Notes: a model not told the origin generated them from the letters alone. A stretch of 64,000 nt of DNA from Diadema setosum (GCA_033980235.1 CM067064.1:5807001-5871000); one strand, 5' to 3'. Positions 11,540 through 23,576 are shown, counted from the first letter of the stretch. Program-made: numbers and translations.

Positions 11540-14500
11540 CCTTTCAGAAACAAGGCTGGCCAAAGCCTGGGAACCACTTGGCACATCATAATCATTCGGC
11601 AAAAGACAGAGTATTTACTTTAACATTTTAGCTAAAACACCATTACATGATTGAATCAAACCAGAAAAAAAAAAAAAAAAAACACCGGAGAATGAAACAA
11701 ACTTAACAGGGAAATTCTAACACAGTCAGATGAAGCGAAAGTTTGGAACTCAATGATTTCACGTAACAGTGCTATCGTTCACATTTACATAAGAAAATAA
11801 AATGAGGTGATGATGCCGTACGCTTCTATTGTTCTCTGTACAAAAATTATTCGCACAATCATTATTAAAAAAAGCAAATAAAATAACACCTCCGCCGTTA
11901 AAAGTTGTTACTGCCTAGCCAATATCCACCTCAACTAATTCAGCATTGACAACATTAGACTAGTCAATAGTTTCTTCTCTAATGAATAAAATTATACAAT
12001 TTGAGCAGTATTTTGTACTAAACATTAGAAAACTTGAAAGGTCTTATGATTATCATGTAATCTACAGGGTAATTTACATGCATTTAATTCTTATACATTT
12101 ACATGTGATTTTGATTATTGCAAGAACCGGTGAAATTTGATAATTCATAATTTCGAACTTAATGTCTATTGGTGTCTATATGAACCCTTTCATTACACTA
12201 TAATTATGCTTTCAAAATATGCATACAAGCCCACCTCTGGTAAATACAGTTGGCAAAGCGGGAATACCCTTGACTGGCCACCACTGATGGTGTATAGTCC
12301 CGTCTCGATCAGGTACCAGTAGAGAAAACAAACAGAAGAATACAATGTAACAAGTTATGACGTTTCCACGGCAGACTGCGTATCGTCTGTGTTCAACGGA
12401 AGTCTAGACGCACTGATGAAAAACTGTTCGAGTTGGCCTATATCTTCTTGAGCCATTTCAAATTTTGTACCTAGGTCACCGCACATCATGAACAGGGAGG
12501 CCGCCTCGAACGCACTCGGCTGGCTGATCTTGAAGTTGGTCATTTTGAGTCGTCGTGCTTCTGTTGTCATCGGAGAAAAGTCGTGAGCAATAACAGCGAT
12601 TTTCTCTCGACCTATAATAAGAGTAGTATAAACGGAAAGAATAAGAACCAAACGAAAAAGAAGAAAGAAATCGCATTAACCACAGATTCCCGTCCCCCCT
12701 CCCATTCCACTCACCGCAGCACATGTAAATACAAAATACGCAAGAGTTTGCCAGCAAATGTATCAATTATTCGTGATCAGAACAGTGAACTACCCAGTCC
12801 CCAAATAATATATGTATTAGGTTTCATTGAACGCATTATGGAGGCTTATGAAGGAGTGAATTCGTGAATACGCTTTGCATGGCTTATGTACTTTCTTTTA
12901 CCTTCACTCCGGTAGATGTCGCCTCAACTGAAACATCCCGGCGACTGTTAACCATTTTTTGGACAGTTCTGAAATTGTCCAAAATGTTATCGTTCAGCCT
13001 CTTATGCTCTGTAACTGTAGTATGCAGCAGTCAACACTGAGAAAATATTGTGTGGAGTTTGGCCCAAGTCTAAATGACACTAACAATTATGGCAGTGATG
13101 CAGTGGTTCAATCATTCTGTTTTATAGTGTTGTCGATCACGTCGTTGTGCCAAAGCACTTTAAAGTGCTCCGGTCACTAGTATCAAACCTACACTTACAT
13201 GACTTACGGTGTGCTCAAGCTCCATTCTTTGGGAGCATTCAAGTCTTGCTTTTATGAAGCTCATAATATTAAATTCAACTCCACTTACAATAACCTTCCA
13301 AGTACAGGGTTCCGCTTCGTGAGAGTCTTATGAGAGAACTTTCTTTCATAAGATACTCGTATGACGGACTCAAGAAATTGCTTTGAAAGTCTCTCGTATA
13401 GCTACATATGAGCGGCTTTGACCATTGTGCGATTTATGTAAATGTTTTTATGTGATGGCTTCATGAAAAGGACCCCATGAGTACTTATGTATGGGTATTG
13501 AGAGGAGCAGTTTCTTGTTCAAAGACAGAGGTGTCACGGCAGAGCTCAAGCCATGCGCCAACAAGGCCTCTCTGCCTATACCTATACCTGGGCTACCTAC
13601 TTACCGAAAGTCCTTCTGGCATTCGCAAGAAATACCCCGTACAAAGCGTCATCCAAGTCAGTGATGGCGCACCGCCGGTATTTGAAGGAACTGCACAAGA
13701 TCATGACGTCGATTGTTTGTGGGGGGAAAGTAAATGCGTCCAGGCCATGTTCTGGTAGCTGCAGGAACTTAACATCTCCCAACGGGAGTGACTGTTCACC
13801 TTGAGCAGCTCGCAACCATTTCATCAACTCGTCTACGGTGGATTCTTTGGATTGCGTCATGACAGTAACCGAGATTGGACGGTAAGAGCTAAAGCCGAGA
13901 GCTGTGGACTGTAGTGAAATGCAAATACATGTAATATGATTTCTCCGGACTAAAAACTAACAGATTTCTTCGGACTAAAAACTAACAAACAGTAGTCTCC
14001 ATCTACCAACTTTCTGCTGTCTGTTATTCATGGTATATTAATGTTATGCATCATGTTTACTACACATATAAAGTCATTGTTGTTTTAGCTATGGAATATA
14101 CATTTTAATGCACGATAATTTTATGTCATCGCAATAGTTTTACTTTGTTGTGTGCCATGTACTAAGATGACGCAGTAACGATCCACACCCTCTGTCACAC
14201 AGAGGTGACCCGTTACCAGAGTATGTAGGGCTTTGTCCGGTAAGGCCCATTATTGTTTATTTTACCCATTATCTGTAGATTTCACGTAAATCTAGACTAG
14301 GAAAATGAAATATCAATATCAATATCGGAAAATGACCCTCACTCTATTGATTTTTTGTTTGATTTTCCCCCTGTAATATGCAAAGGTGGGTACTGAGTTA
14401 CAATCACACAATTAATTCTTATACACTGTGAAACTTTATCTAATAGTTGGGGGAGGGGATCGAAACGGAAGTGAATGAATTCGAACAAAAATATATTTGC

Positions 14501-15148
14501 GGAGGACTTCTGTAGCAAGCCAAGCGAGAAGATTCACAATTATTGCATTACTCTACTTTCTGCTCGACTCATCTCCCGATTCCATAGTCATACACGAGAG
14601 TTCATAAATTTACGTTTTTATATTTTGCAAGATTTCACATACTGTTCTGCTTACCAGATTTCGGATCCTAGTTTTAAAAAAGCTCAACCAGCCACTTAAA
14701 GCTGTTGGTAGTGACAGATTCCAAGCTCTCTGATCGACGCCACTCGTGGCAGCTCCTGTTCCTTCTTCACGGTGTTCATTTTTCTCGTGCTCTCTCTGTC
14801 GTTCCACATCTGACAATGTCCTTTCCCGATCACTTTTAGTAGTGTGCACATTTCCAATCGAAAACGATTCCATGGCATTGTAAAATTCCTCCTGAGAGTC
14901 AACACATCTGATTTTCCTTGACCGTTCGTGGTTACTGTTTGATGAGCAATTGGGTGTTTGGGGTGCATCGTAGTATATCTGGGAAGAGCTTGGTTTAGGA
15001 CCCCTCTTTCGCCAAAATGACCGACTATCGTCTCTGGATATCTTTTTCTTCTTGAACTTCGGCATGTTTTACTGAATGTATTTTTAAGAGAAGAGAGACA
15101 GACAGAGACAGTCCCCGTTATTTCAGCAAAGTTTTACGACATTAAAGA
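11540..15148. repeat. Segmental duplication, copy 1 (contains gene B)
   Basis: Aligns in the same orientation with 29400-49975 once later insertions there are removed. Shared text includes 'tcctttcagaaacc/aa' at the left, 'cctg/agccaatatc', 'ggtgaaattt.ataattca', 'cagttggcaaag', all three exons of the gene, and to the right of exon 1 'atttcagcaaagttttac'. Copy 1 lacks the SINE, TIR, foldback and LINE insertions found in copy 2, so those post-date the duplication. Confidence 0.85.
12355..15065 (-). CDS. Gene B: complete three-exon member of an uncharacterised family, 323 aa
   Basis: Exons on the minus strand: 15065-14655 (ATG; donor ctg|gtaagc), 13908-13605 (acceptor ctacag; donor g|gtaagt), 12611-12355 (acceptor attatag; stop TAA). 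Lengths 411+304+257 sum to a multiple of three. Exon 1 (residues 1-137) has a Lys-rich N-terminus (KFKKKK), a polar acidic middle (IYYDAP, EEFYNA) and an amphipathic or hydrophobic segment (GWLSFF near 125). Exon 2 carries SYRPISV, a predicted helix, DVMILC (about 204-209) and AITDLDDALY. Exon 3 carries REKIAVIAHD (about 240-249), a QPSAF block and LEQFF. Alternating strand and helix suggests a Rossmannoid domain (inference). There is no signal peptide or CAAX box. Compared with gene C, exon 1 has an extra 31-residue, highly charged segment. An alternative is a shorter protein starting at Met154 in exon 2, but conservation and frame-preserving indels upstream of that Met argue that it is coding. 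Function unknown. Confidence 0.7.
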
Positions 15149-15985
15149 AATGTTGGCTAAATTTACCACAATACGGTGCAAATCTTTGCCCTATCACTTT
15201 TCAGTAAAGTGTTACCTTGAATATTTCTACTTAAAGCTACATGCGGTAAATTGAGCAAAGACAAGATAACTTGTTTATCATCTTTCTATCAAAATAATTA
15301 TTTTAATCACCTCAATATGGCTAATGTACATTTCTTGCATTAATGTCTACTGATTCCCTTTCAGCTTTGAACAGTGGGAAGATGAATAGGCCTACGCTCC
15401 AGGAGCAGTGGACAAAGCTCGCATCTTGTATCAGCATGAATGATCTTAAGTTTCTTTCTCTTTGTGGGCATTTGTGGACATTTACTGCACTTCTGTAATG
15501 CTCCCCTTGTCTTTCTCAGCATTTCTTTTATACATTTTCAGCAAAGTAACGTTCATGTATAGTTTCCATAACAAGCTAGGCCACTCACTGTATCAACTAG
15601 AATGTTCCAGAGTTTAGAAGCTCTGGCAGTTTGTTAAGGCAGTTATAAACTGCTGCCTACATTGTGTAGTAGCCCCCAAAATGTACAAATGAGTTGCAAT
15701 GTATGATGGTTACTGGCGTTCATGAACTCACCACAAAATGTATGTTTTCTGAATTGAATAACTGAAATAGTAAAGCTGTATAAGAAAATGCATGAGAGCA
15801 CGATTGTTCAGCTCTTCTTGTCATTCGGATGCAATATCCAAATGCATATAAAATGCACTTGGCGTTGCCATATATACATTTCGTACATCGTATTCTATGG
15901 TTCACATCTTAACAAGCAGTCCGAACATTCTGAAATTATACGAACACCCGTTTTGGAGACTGCATTGTCTTGTTTGTACTATTGA
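15149..15985. other. Intergenic, no gene seen; likely 5' flank of gene B
   Basis: Sequence upstream of gene B's first exon, where the promoter would be expected. I see no convincing TATA box or initiator. It diverges from the matching flank of gene C beyond about 15148. The LINE remnant begins at its right edge. Confidence 0.4.
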
Positions 15986-18434
15986 CCTGTGACAAATCAA
16001 TGTTGTTGATCTTGACAGAGATAGGTAGTACAGGTGGGGAATTACTAAGAGTTTTTTCAATGTTTAAGGAAAGTTTGTTTGCAAAAATCCAAGATTGAAC
16101 AGAAACAAGTTCTTCATTTATTATGTTTATAAGCTCATCAGGATTTTGATGAGAAAAGAACAAATTTGTATCGTCTGCAAAACAAACGAAAGAAAGGATC
16201 TTAGATGAGTTCTGAATATCGTTAATATACAGAACAAAAAGAAGTGGACCTAACAGGGAACCCTGGGGAACACCACAAGAAATTAACTTAGGTTGGGAAT
16301 CGTGACGGTGGATACTTACAAATTGTTTTCTATTTGTCAGATAATCAGAAAACCATTCTAGCGCCTTACCCCGAATTCCGTAATGATTTAACTTATAAAG
16401 TAAAATATCATGATCTATTGTATCAAACGCCTTTGAAAAATCAAGAAAAACACCAACAGTATGAGATGCATCATCTATAGCATGAGCTATCTTATCAATG
16501 AACTTGAGTAATGCGTGAGTTGTACTATGTTTTTTGCGAAATCCAAATTGAGAATCAGTAAAAATTTTTGACTGAAGAAGAAAATTAAGGGTACGTTTAT
16601 ACACAAGTCTTTCGAGTATCTTTGAAAAGGAAGTTAAAAGAGAAATAGGACGATAATTATTAACAAAATCTTTTCGCCCTTTTTTAAAAATGGGGACAAC
16701 TCTGGCTACTTTCATTTTACAAGGAACTTTACCACTAGATAAGGATTGATTTAAAATAAAAGTAAGAGGTGAAATTATTTCATGAATCACGTTTTTTACC
16801 AAAAAATTTGTGATTCCATCATATCCCGAACTTTTTTTGTTATTTAATCTATCAACAATCTTTATTATTTCATCTTCAACAATCGGTACAAAAAATAAAG
16901 ATGCCATATTTCTATCATCCAGAAAAGAGTGAAATTCCTGGTGCGCTGAAGGGATTTTGTCAGCCAGATTTGGGCCAATGTGTACAAAAAAATCATTAAA
17001 AACTTCAGCTATGTCTATGGGGTCATCAATACGAACATCATCCTCTTGAATATAACTAGGAGCATTATTGTCAGTATTACATTTCAACGCCTGATTTATC
17101 ACCCTCCACGTACCCTTCACATCATATTTGCATTTATCGAATTGATTCATAAAATACATCCGTTTGGCTAAGCGTAATGGAGAAGTGAGGATATTACGAT
17201 ACCGAGTATATCGGGACTTGTTCATAACAGTGGGTACTTTACGATATTTACGAAACAATTTGTTTTTCTTATTGATAGATTTTAAAAGTGATTTAGTAAC
17301 CCATGGCTGCCGAGGTACTTTTTTATAATTTAATCTAAAACATTTACGACAAGGGATAACAGTATTGAGCTGAGTAATTAAAATGTCAATGAATAAATCA
17401 AATGATAAGTTTACGTCATTTTGATTATAAAGAATCGACCAGTCAACAAGTTTTAACTTTTCTCTAAGTCTATTAATATTTGACTCTGACATAACACGAA
17501 AACCGGCATTGTTGTGCGCACTTTCTGTCAGAGTGTGAATGTTACCAATAAGTGCATACACAGGAAAATGATCGGAGATATCAGTAACTACAATACCCGG
17601 TGAAATAGGAGAAGATAACTTATTAACAAATATATTATCGATTAAAGTAGAAGAAATATCAGTGATTCTTGTAGGTTTTCTTATAAGAGGAATAAAAGAC
17701 TTAGACAACATTTGATTAAGAAACTCTTGACAATTATAATTATCATAATTTAAAAGATTTAAATTAAAATCACCCATAAGAAAACATGTTTTATTTCTAA
17801 GATACTGGTTCAACAAAATGCTATCGAGTAATTCAACAAACTCAGTTAAATTCGAATTTGGTGGCCTGTCAATTTCCCCGACAATTACATTTCCTTTATT
17901 TGGTACTTTTATTTCGATGAAAATGCTTTCAAAAAATTCTGTCATAAAACTGAACTCCTTTAATAACCGATGGTTTAAATTTTCTGTGACATAAAAACCA
18001 ACTCCACCTCCTTTCTTACACAATCTATTATTTGTTATTAGTTTAAATCGATCAATGTGAAATAAAGAGGAAGGTGACTTCTCCTGTAACCATGTTTCAC
18101 TGAGGCCGATGACACCATGTGTGAATCGTAATTCATCAATGAATAAAAGAAATTGATCAAAATGTTGGTTTAAACTCCTTATATTAAAATGAGAAATGTA
18201 AAGCTGATTTGGGTCAGAATGGGATGATGAAATGAGATCTTTTTCTAAGCAGTAACTTGTAGAAAACATATGAGCTGGAATATCATTAGGATCAAAATCT
18301 AATTTTAATTCATCAGATTCTGTGGTTAAAAACATTTTAGAAGCAAAATTATCATCGTTCTCATTATTTGTAGTGGTTACAGAACTTCCACCTTCCGATA
18401 ATTGAACATCTGCAAGAGTATCACTCATATTCAT
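15936..18434 (-). CDS. LINE ORF2-like polyprotein: APE endonuclease plus reverse transcriptase, C-terminally truncated (832 aa)
   Basis: Retrotransposon protein. An N-terminal stretch (about 1-75) is followed by an APE-type endonuclease with HFNIRSLN, LSETWL, MGDFNLN and SDHFPV motifs. The reverse transcriptase has NNYRPISLL, the DFSKAFDTIDH catalytic block, GVPQGSLLGPLLF and the FADD active-site motif. The order is typical of the Jockey/CR1/L2 group of non-LTR elements. The frame is open for over 800 codons without a stop, so decay is slight. After the FADD region, however, the text jumps from LNIEKT to a short remnant and then to unrelated residues at about 15985, so the thumb and C-terminal domain are missing and there is a small deletion near residue 795. 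LINEs are usually 5'-truncated; loss of the 3' end points to a later deletion or breakpoint. No ORF1 and no target duplication seen. Confidence 0.85.
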   Translation of the reverse strand: MNMSDTLADVQLSEGGSSVTTTNNENDDNFASKMFLTTESDELKLDFDPNDIPAHMFSTSYCLEKDLISSSHSDPNQLYISHFNIRSLNQHFDQFLLFIDELRFTHGVIGLSETWLQEKSPSSLFHIDRFKLITNNRLCKKGGGVGFYVTENLNHRLLKEFSFMTEFFESIFIEIKVPNKGNVIVGEIDRPPNSNLTEFVELLDSILLNQYLRNKTCFLMGDFNLNLLNYDNYNCQEFLNQMLSKSFIPLIRKPTRITDISSTLIDNIFVNKLSSPISPGIVVTDISDHFPVYALIGNIHTLTESAHNNAGFRVMSESNINRLREKLKLVDWSILYNQNDVNLSFDLFIDILITQLNTVIPCRKCFRLNYKKVPRQPWVTKSLLKSINKKNKLFRKYRKVPTVMNKSRYTRYRNILTSPLRLAKRMYFMNQFDKCKYDVKGTWRVINQALKCNTDNNAPSYIQEDDVRIDDPIDIAEVFNDFFVHIGPNLADKIPSAHQEFHSFLDDRNMASLFFVPIVEDEIIKIVDRLNNKKSSGYDGITNFLVKNVIHEIISPLTFILNQSLSSGKVPCKMKVARVVPIFKKGRKDFVNNYRPISLLTSFSKILERLVYKRTLNFLLQSKIFTDSQFGFRKKHSTTHALLKFIDKIAHAIDDASHTVGVFLDFSKAFDTIDHDILLYKLNHYGIRGKALEWFSDYLTNRKQFVSIHRHDSQPKLISCGVPQGSLLGPLLFVLYINDIQNSSKILSFVCFADDTNLFFSHQNPDELINIINEELVSVQSWIFANKLSLNIEKTLSNSPPVLPISVKINNIDLSQVNSTNKTMQSPKRVFV

Positions 18435-18989
18435 TGGGATAAAACTCTATGCAAATCATCCTATTTTCCACAGTATTTTCGTTGAGAAATGTGACAAAAT
18501 GTGCAGAATGAGAAATACTGAACATGACATATTGCCATTGACCAAGATACAAGGTGGTAAAAGACACGTAATAATGTTTGTCCTGGAGACATGTATGCAC
18601 CTGAGCAGCTATTGCCGACAGTGGGAAAACATGTTTACGTAAGGACGGGGAAAAATACATGACGCAAATCTCTCGTTTGAAGAGGCTACACCCCAGTAAA
18701 TAATGCCAGTGCATATCTTGGCAATCAATGACTTAAAATCAAAGATATAAAACACCTGTTTCTTGACCCTGGCCTAATCTAAGCATCAGTCATCGCCACA
18801 GCACCACAGGAGGGGGGGGGGGGGGCACCGCGAGAGGAGGAGATTGTTTTGGTTTTGGCATGGGCTATGTAGCTCCATGGTGCGTGTGTGTGTGTGTACG
18901 TGTGTGTGTGTGAGTGTAGACATTCAGCGTATGCAGACAGAGCATGCCTGTACTGCAGTGACTGGAACTATTGTCATTCCATTTTCCCT
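18435..18989. other. LINE 5' flank and simple repeats, no gene seen
   Basis: May include the 5' UTR of the LINE. It holds a G-run (about 18812-18826) and a GT-rich run (about 18885-18916). A 97-codon minus frame overlapping the LINE start shows no domain. Confidence 0.4.
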
Positions 18990-19331
18990 GCGTTCACATT
19001 GTCCCCCGCGCCGCGGGGAAAGTCCCGAGCTGTGGGACTTTCTCCTCCAAAACCATAATGTGAACGCTCGCTGGGACTTGTCCCCTCGTCCCCGCGAATC
19101 AAGTCGGGTACGGGGACAAGATTTGGAGGGGAGAGTGACCTTGGGGCGAAATTGATAGCGTCCAGCTGTGGTCATCAAATGTGCGCATGCGCTGTGCCTG
19201 GCAGAGCTCGCCCCAAGCTCCAATTGCCCCCACAGCTCGGGGACAGATGAGATACCAATGTGAACGGACAGTCGTAAAAAAGATAAGATCTCTCGAGGCT
19301 GTCCCCGCGGCGCGGGGGACAATGTGAACGC
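18990..19331. mobile_element. GC-rich TIR element (MITE), 342 bp
   Basis: Terminal inverted repeats of about 28 bp: left GCGTTCACATTGTCCCCCGC, right complementary and ending GACAATGTGAACGC. Internal inverted copies of 'aatgtgaacg' lie near 19058 and 19257. It is clearly more GC-rich than its surroundings. Open frames on both strands are by-products of the symmetry. No target duplication could be read, so no superfamily is assigned. Confidence 0.8.
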
Positions 19332-19982
19332 GGTGTACGTCTCACCTCCCCTTTGTAACTCACTGCCAAATAGCACATTGTCAGCACCGGCAAACTGGTA
19401 ATGCTCTCCTTCTTATTCTTGTATTTTCGTTATTTACGGGTCAATTTTTTTCGTTCGAAATGTAAAATGGATGACCATAGAATTTCTCAATAGAATATAA
19501 AATTGAAAACTTTAAAAAGGATAGAGAAAATTGAGTTCACTTTGAATGGTCTGCCACAGGCAGATATCCTTATCATGCTCTTACGTAATACGACAGCTGC
19601 TGGAGTCATCAAACCCTGGCTTGGCCTCCAGGTTTGTCACGCCGAGCAGAAAGTTTATTTGCAATGGACAAGTACTTCGACTCCCAACTCTCAAACGACA
19701 AATAAAAGCACCCCACTTTGGAAAAATTCGGCTGGGGTCTCGCCTCAAACGAGAGATTGACGGCATGACACCAGCATCAACGCATGGAATTCGGAAGTGC
19801 TAATAGCGAGTGAGCGAATAAAAAGTACTGGGGTTCTGCAAACACGAATGGAATGTGTCACTCGATGGGCTAACGCGTGAAACAATGTATACAATGGATA
19901 CAGTGGATACATAGATTCAACTGGTGCGAATAATATTTCTGTAGGTTCAATAAAGAATTGCGAACATGTGACCTTCCCTAAT
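19332..19982. other. Intergenic, no gene seen
   Basis: Short overlapping frames (such as 19503-19803) occur in three frames at once without a domain. I see no repeat structure. Confidence 0.4.
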
Positions 19983-20883
19983 GCCCCAGTCACACAGTGC
20001 TTTACGATGGATTACGTCCGCCGCGGATAGATACGAATGAGTGGACGCAGGGGGACGCAGCGAGAACGCAGGCATCCGCAGGGACGTATGTAGACGTAAC
20101 TGCCCGTAACTCATCCGTAAAGAAACGCAAAATGACGTCGCCGAACCTGCGAAATTTTGAAATGTTCAAAATTTCGCAGAGGGACGCAACGGACGCAAAC
20201 TTACGCAAGTAACCGTAACTAAACGTAACTATCCGTAACTGAACGTAACTACCCGTGGCTTGGACGCAGACCATCCGCAAAAAAAATTACCTTCCGTCCG
20301 TTTGCGTTCGCTTACGTCCACCGTAAGTATCCGAAATTAACCGCAAGTTAACGTATCACAACAGTTTCCTCCGCTTACGGATATTAACGGACAACTACGG
20401 ATGTTGCGGACAATTACGTCCTTCGACGTTTTCCGTTTTCCACTCGCATGGGAACACAGAGACTCGTGGGAAGGCACACTACTCCTGTTGCCAAGCTGCA
20501 ACGCCTTTACCTGAAGGAATACTACAACACAGTCGGAGCGGTGGAGAGGCAGAACTGCATGGTCAAATTATGAAATTTCTCCCACTATACTGGTCATTAT
20601 AAGTGGCACCCATATACCATGTATACTCATGACATCGGTTGACTCTTGGTGCTGAACTATTTTTCTTGTACTCTTCGAATGCATATTTTTTCGAAAAAAG
20701 CAATATTTTGGGTAGGGGATGGGGTGATAGCATTTTATTCACTTTTCTGGCCGGGGAAGGTGTGGGACAGGGGCAACTACTGTATATAAAATGAGAACGA
20801 ATTTAGTATTTCTCTATAGTCTTACCCATGCACTTTACGCTCCATCGAATGTGTATTACATTTTTTTTTTGTGTGTGTGTGTG

Positions 20884-20907
20884 ATAATAATAATAATAGT
20901 AATTATG

Positions 20908-20956
<49 letters not shown>
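20884..20956. repeat. (ATA)n trinucleotide repeat
   Basis: About 70 bp of ATA/ATT units followed by 'ggacttttatattgcgcag', similar to the (ATA)n-headed repeat near 28291. It may be the tail of a small retroposon. Confidence 0.85.
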
Positions 20957-20957
<1 letters not shown>

Positions 20958-21321
20958 GGACTTTTATATTGCGCAGCTACTATAATAATATACTTTACTG
21001 CGCCGCTTATTACAAAATGACATGCATACAAGAAATACAAACAGAAAATACATTACTTCAAGAGATGACTTGATATTGTATTTGGGTGTGGGAGGGGTGT
21101 TTGAAAGTTTTGATGTCTTTTTTTTTTCTGTAAATTTAATAAGCATTGCTTTATCATAAATATCTCCTTAACATAACCCAGAAAGTCATGAATTTCGCTG
21201 AACAATGACAGCGTAACCACAGTTTGTCTATTCCATGACTGCAAGTAATATTTTCTTACTCTAATGTTTAACTTTTCGATCTATATTGTATTTCATTTGT
21301 GATATAGTGATGTTATAATTA

Positions 21322-21794
21322 TGTGACCCTGCACCACAAAACACACAAAAAGTCGCCACACATGAAATTTTAGTTGAGAGCACATTCTGAAAGAGCAGAC
21401 TTTAAGCTTTAAAATGATGTATTACTCAAATCAAATGGACTCTCCTAACCTATCTAAATAGTGGAAAGAATGCACACACTCAGAAAAAGTGTAAACTGAG
21501 AAAAGAGGCTCTGAAGTACAGTGTCTATTCAAGAGCTTAATCTTTATCAAGCCGTGCTGGTTGTGCTATGAATGGGTCAAAAAACAGGATGGAAACCACC
21601 GGAGTAACAACAATGTGGGGATTATCAGATTAAACTGAAATTAAATAATAATAATAATAATGATAATGATAAAGCCTTATTTACCCAGGATAGCCAAGTA
21701 AAGATGGGCTCGGTTGACCCATTTCACCTATTTTCAATCCTCAAACAAAATCAGTGTGTGCGACTTTTTGTTCGTTTTGTGATGCACGGTCACA
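21322..21794. mobile_element. TGTGACC-family TIR element, copy 2
   Basis: Left end TGTGACCCTGCACCAC, right end GTGATGCACGGTCACA, with 'aaaaagtcgc' and 'gcgactttttg' just inside. The interior matches copy 3 (52337-53464) in the text 'agagcagactttaagc' and 'actctcctaacctat'. It has acquired a short (AAT)n tract near 21645. Non-coding. Confidence 0.8.
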
Positions 21795-21964
21795 ATATAT
21801 TCTTTACATTTATGACATTTATTCATATTTGAGTTGCACAAAAAAATCAAACTTCAAGTTCAAAATTTCATATATCTTTTATTATTGTAAAGCAAATTAA
21901 AGGATTACGATTTTTTTTTCACAACTTGTACGTAATACAATTTCAGTTTTCCCCAGTATACCAT

Positions 21965-22765
21965 GTAAGACAGTCCAAAATGATTATTGTAGTCCGGTTT
22001 GGGCAAATGCCTCCAAATCTTACCTTTCGCAATTACAAATACTACAAAATAGATCACTTCGTATTGTTATGAATGTTGATTATATGCATCCTTCTGATAA
22101 TTTATATGATACATTGAAATTAGATCGGCTACATGTAAGATGGGCTAAACAACTAGCATGTACAATGTACCGTTAATTACATGAATTATACCCTCCCTAT
22201 TTAAATCAAATGTTTTATTTTCGACAGACTGCTTTTATAGCACAAGGTCCGGCCCATCCAAATTGAAACTCATTCAACCGAAGACCAACTATGGTAAACG
22301 GTCCCTATCTTATCGAGGGGCCAAACTTTGGAATGAGCTTAATTATTCCTCTTCAACAATTGTATCAATTGAAGCATTCAAACGTTACGTAAATCACAGC
22401 CCCGACATACCCATTTTTGCAGGATAATGAGTCAACGCAATTAGTAGATTATTTGAGATTGTACGAGAACGATTTTTCTCACCCATCCCCCACCCCCATT
22501 CCCCGATTTTTGATGTTGATTATATCATATTGTTTCTAATTTCTTAGTATGTAGGGTTTTTTTTTCCCCTTAGTTAAATTGTATAGCTCATGCCATTCTG
22601 GCTTTTTATGTAATTTTAGTTGTGTATGATTGATTGATTTGTTGTTTGTACTGATGGCATGTTTTGTATTTTGGTTGGACCCCTGTGAAAACCAGCTTCA
22701 GCTGACCAGGGCAATCCATCCCATGAGTGGAGAATGAATAAATAAAAAAAAAAAAAAATAAAATA
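21965..22765 (+). pseudogene. LINE 3'-end remnant (reverse transcriptase C-terminus plus 3' UTR)
   Basis: Translating about 21978-22180 gives a broken C-terminal LINE segment (CSPVWANAS, LQNRSLRIV, then LHVRWAKQLAC). After a stop and a frame change, about 22245-22400 gives LIQPKTNYGKRSLSYRG and AKLWNEL, the typical C-terminus of CR1/L2-like proteins. It ends in a 3' UTR with AATAAATA and an A-rich tail (22736-22766). It is 5'-truncated and frameshifted, so inactive. Too degraded for long open frames; found by reading the frames by eye. Confidence 0.7.
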
Positions 22766-23107
22766 AAATGTGATAACCTTGCTGTCATAATACACTGACT
22801 TAGCAGGAATCGTAAGAGAAAACCAAATTGTCCATAATCATTAATAACAATCTGTAACTATGCGTAATTATCCGAAAATATCCGCAACTCTCCGCAAGTG
22901 TTCAGAACTATTATGTGCCAATTCGTAAGAATATCCGCAAGTGGACGCAAGTATTCGCATCTGGTCGTATCTGTCCGTATCGCCCGCATTTTTTGCCCGC
23001 ATGTTTTGTACAAATTTCTGGTGACGGCAAAGGATCCGCGGGGGTCCGCGGAAAAAATGACTTTTTTTGGACGTAACGCCGGACGCAGAGCATTATGTGA
23101 CTGGGGC

Positions 23108-23531
23108 TTAAGAGCAGACATGCACACTTGGCATTGCTAATAAATACGAAGATGTAACATTCAGACAAAAACGTAGAAACAAACAAAAGAAAAATAAGCA
23201 TGTACAACACTGGCTCTACCTTAGAGCACATCACAAGTGATAATAAGGTGACAAAAAATTCAAACTGTACATTTCTTAGAGTCATGAGATATCGACGGCC
23301 AACCCACCCTCCCCTCCCTGATGCAATTTACAATAATTGCAGAATTTAGTTTTTGGCCCATGAACTGAATTTAAAATTGAATTGGTGTAGTTAATGATAA
23401 GGTTCATTAAGTAAGGTACTGCATCATAGAAAATGAATATACCAAAACCCCTCAAAAGAGGGTACTTTTACATACGTAATAACGTAAGTTTGTAGTAAAG
23501 CATGAAGTGAATACTTCTGAATTCGTGGGGG

Positions 23532-23576
<45 letters not shown>

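Larger units (their letters stand above)
19983..23107. mobile_element. TIR element with CCGTAACT-type subterminal repeats, carrying nested insertions
   Basis: Ends are inverted copies: left GCCCCAGTCACACAGTGC, right ending GTGACTGGGGC. The left subterminal region (about 19997-20430) has many short 'cgtaact', 'acgtaac' and 'ggacgca' units. The right one (about 22855-23095) has related 'ccgcaact', 'tccgcaag' and 'ggacgca' units. Dense subterminal motifs are a common transposase-binding arrangement. The interior holds an (ATA)n tract, a TGTGACC-family element and a LINE 3' fragment. No transposase frame was seen. The flanks (taat/ttaa) do not give a clear target duplication. Confidence 0.65.
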
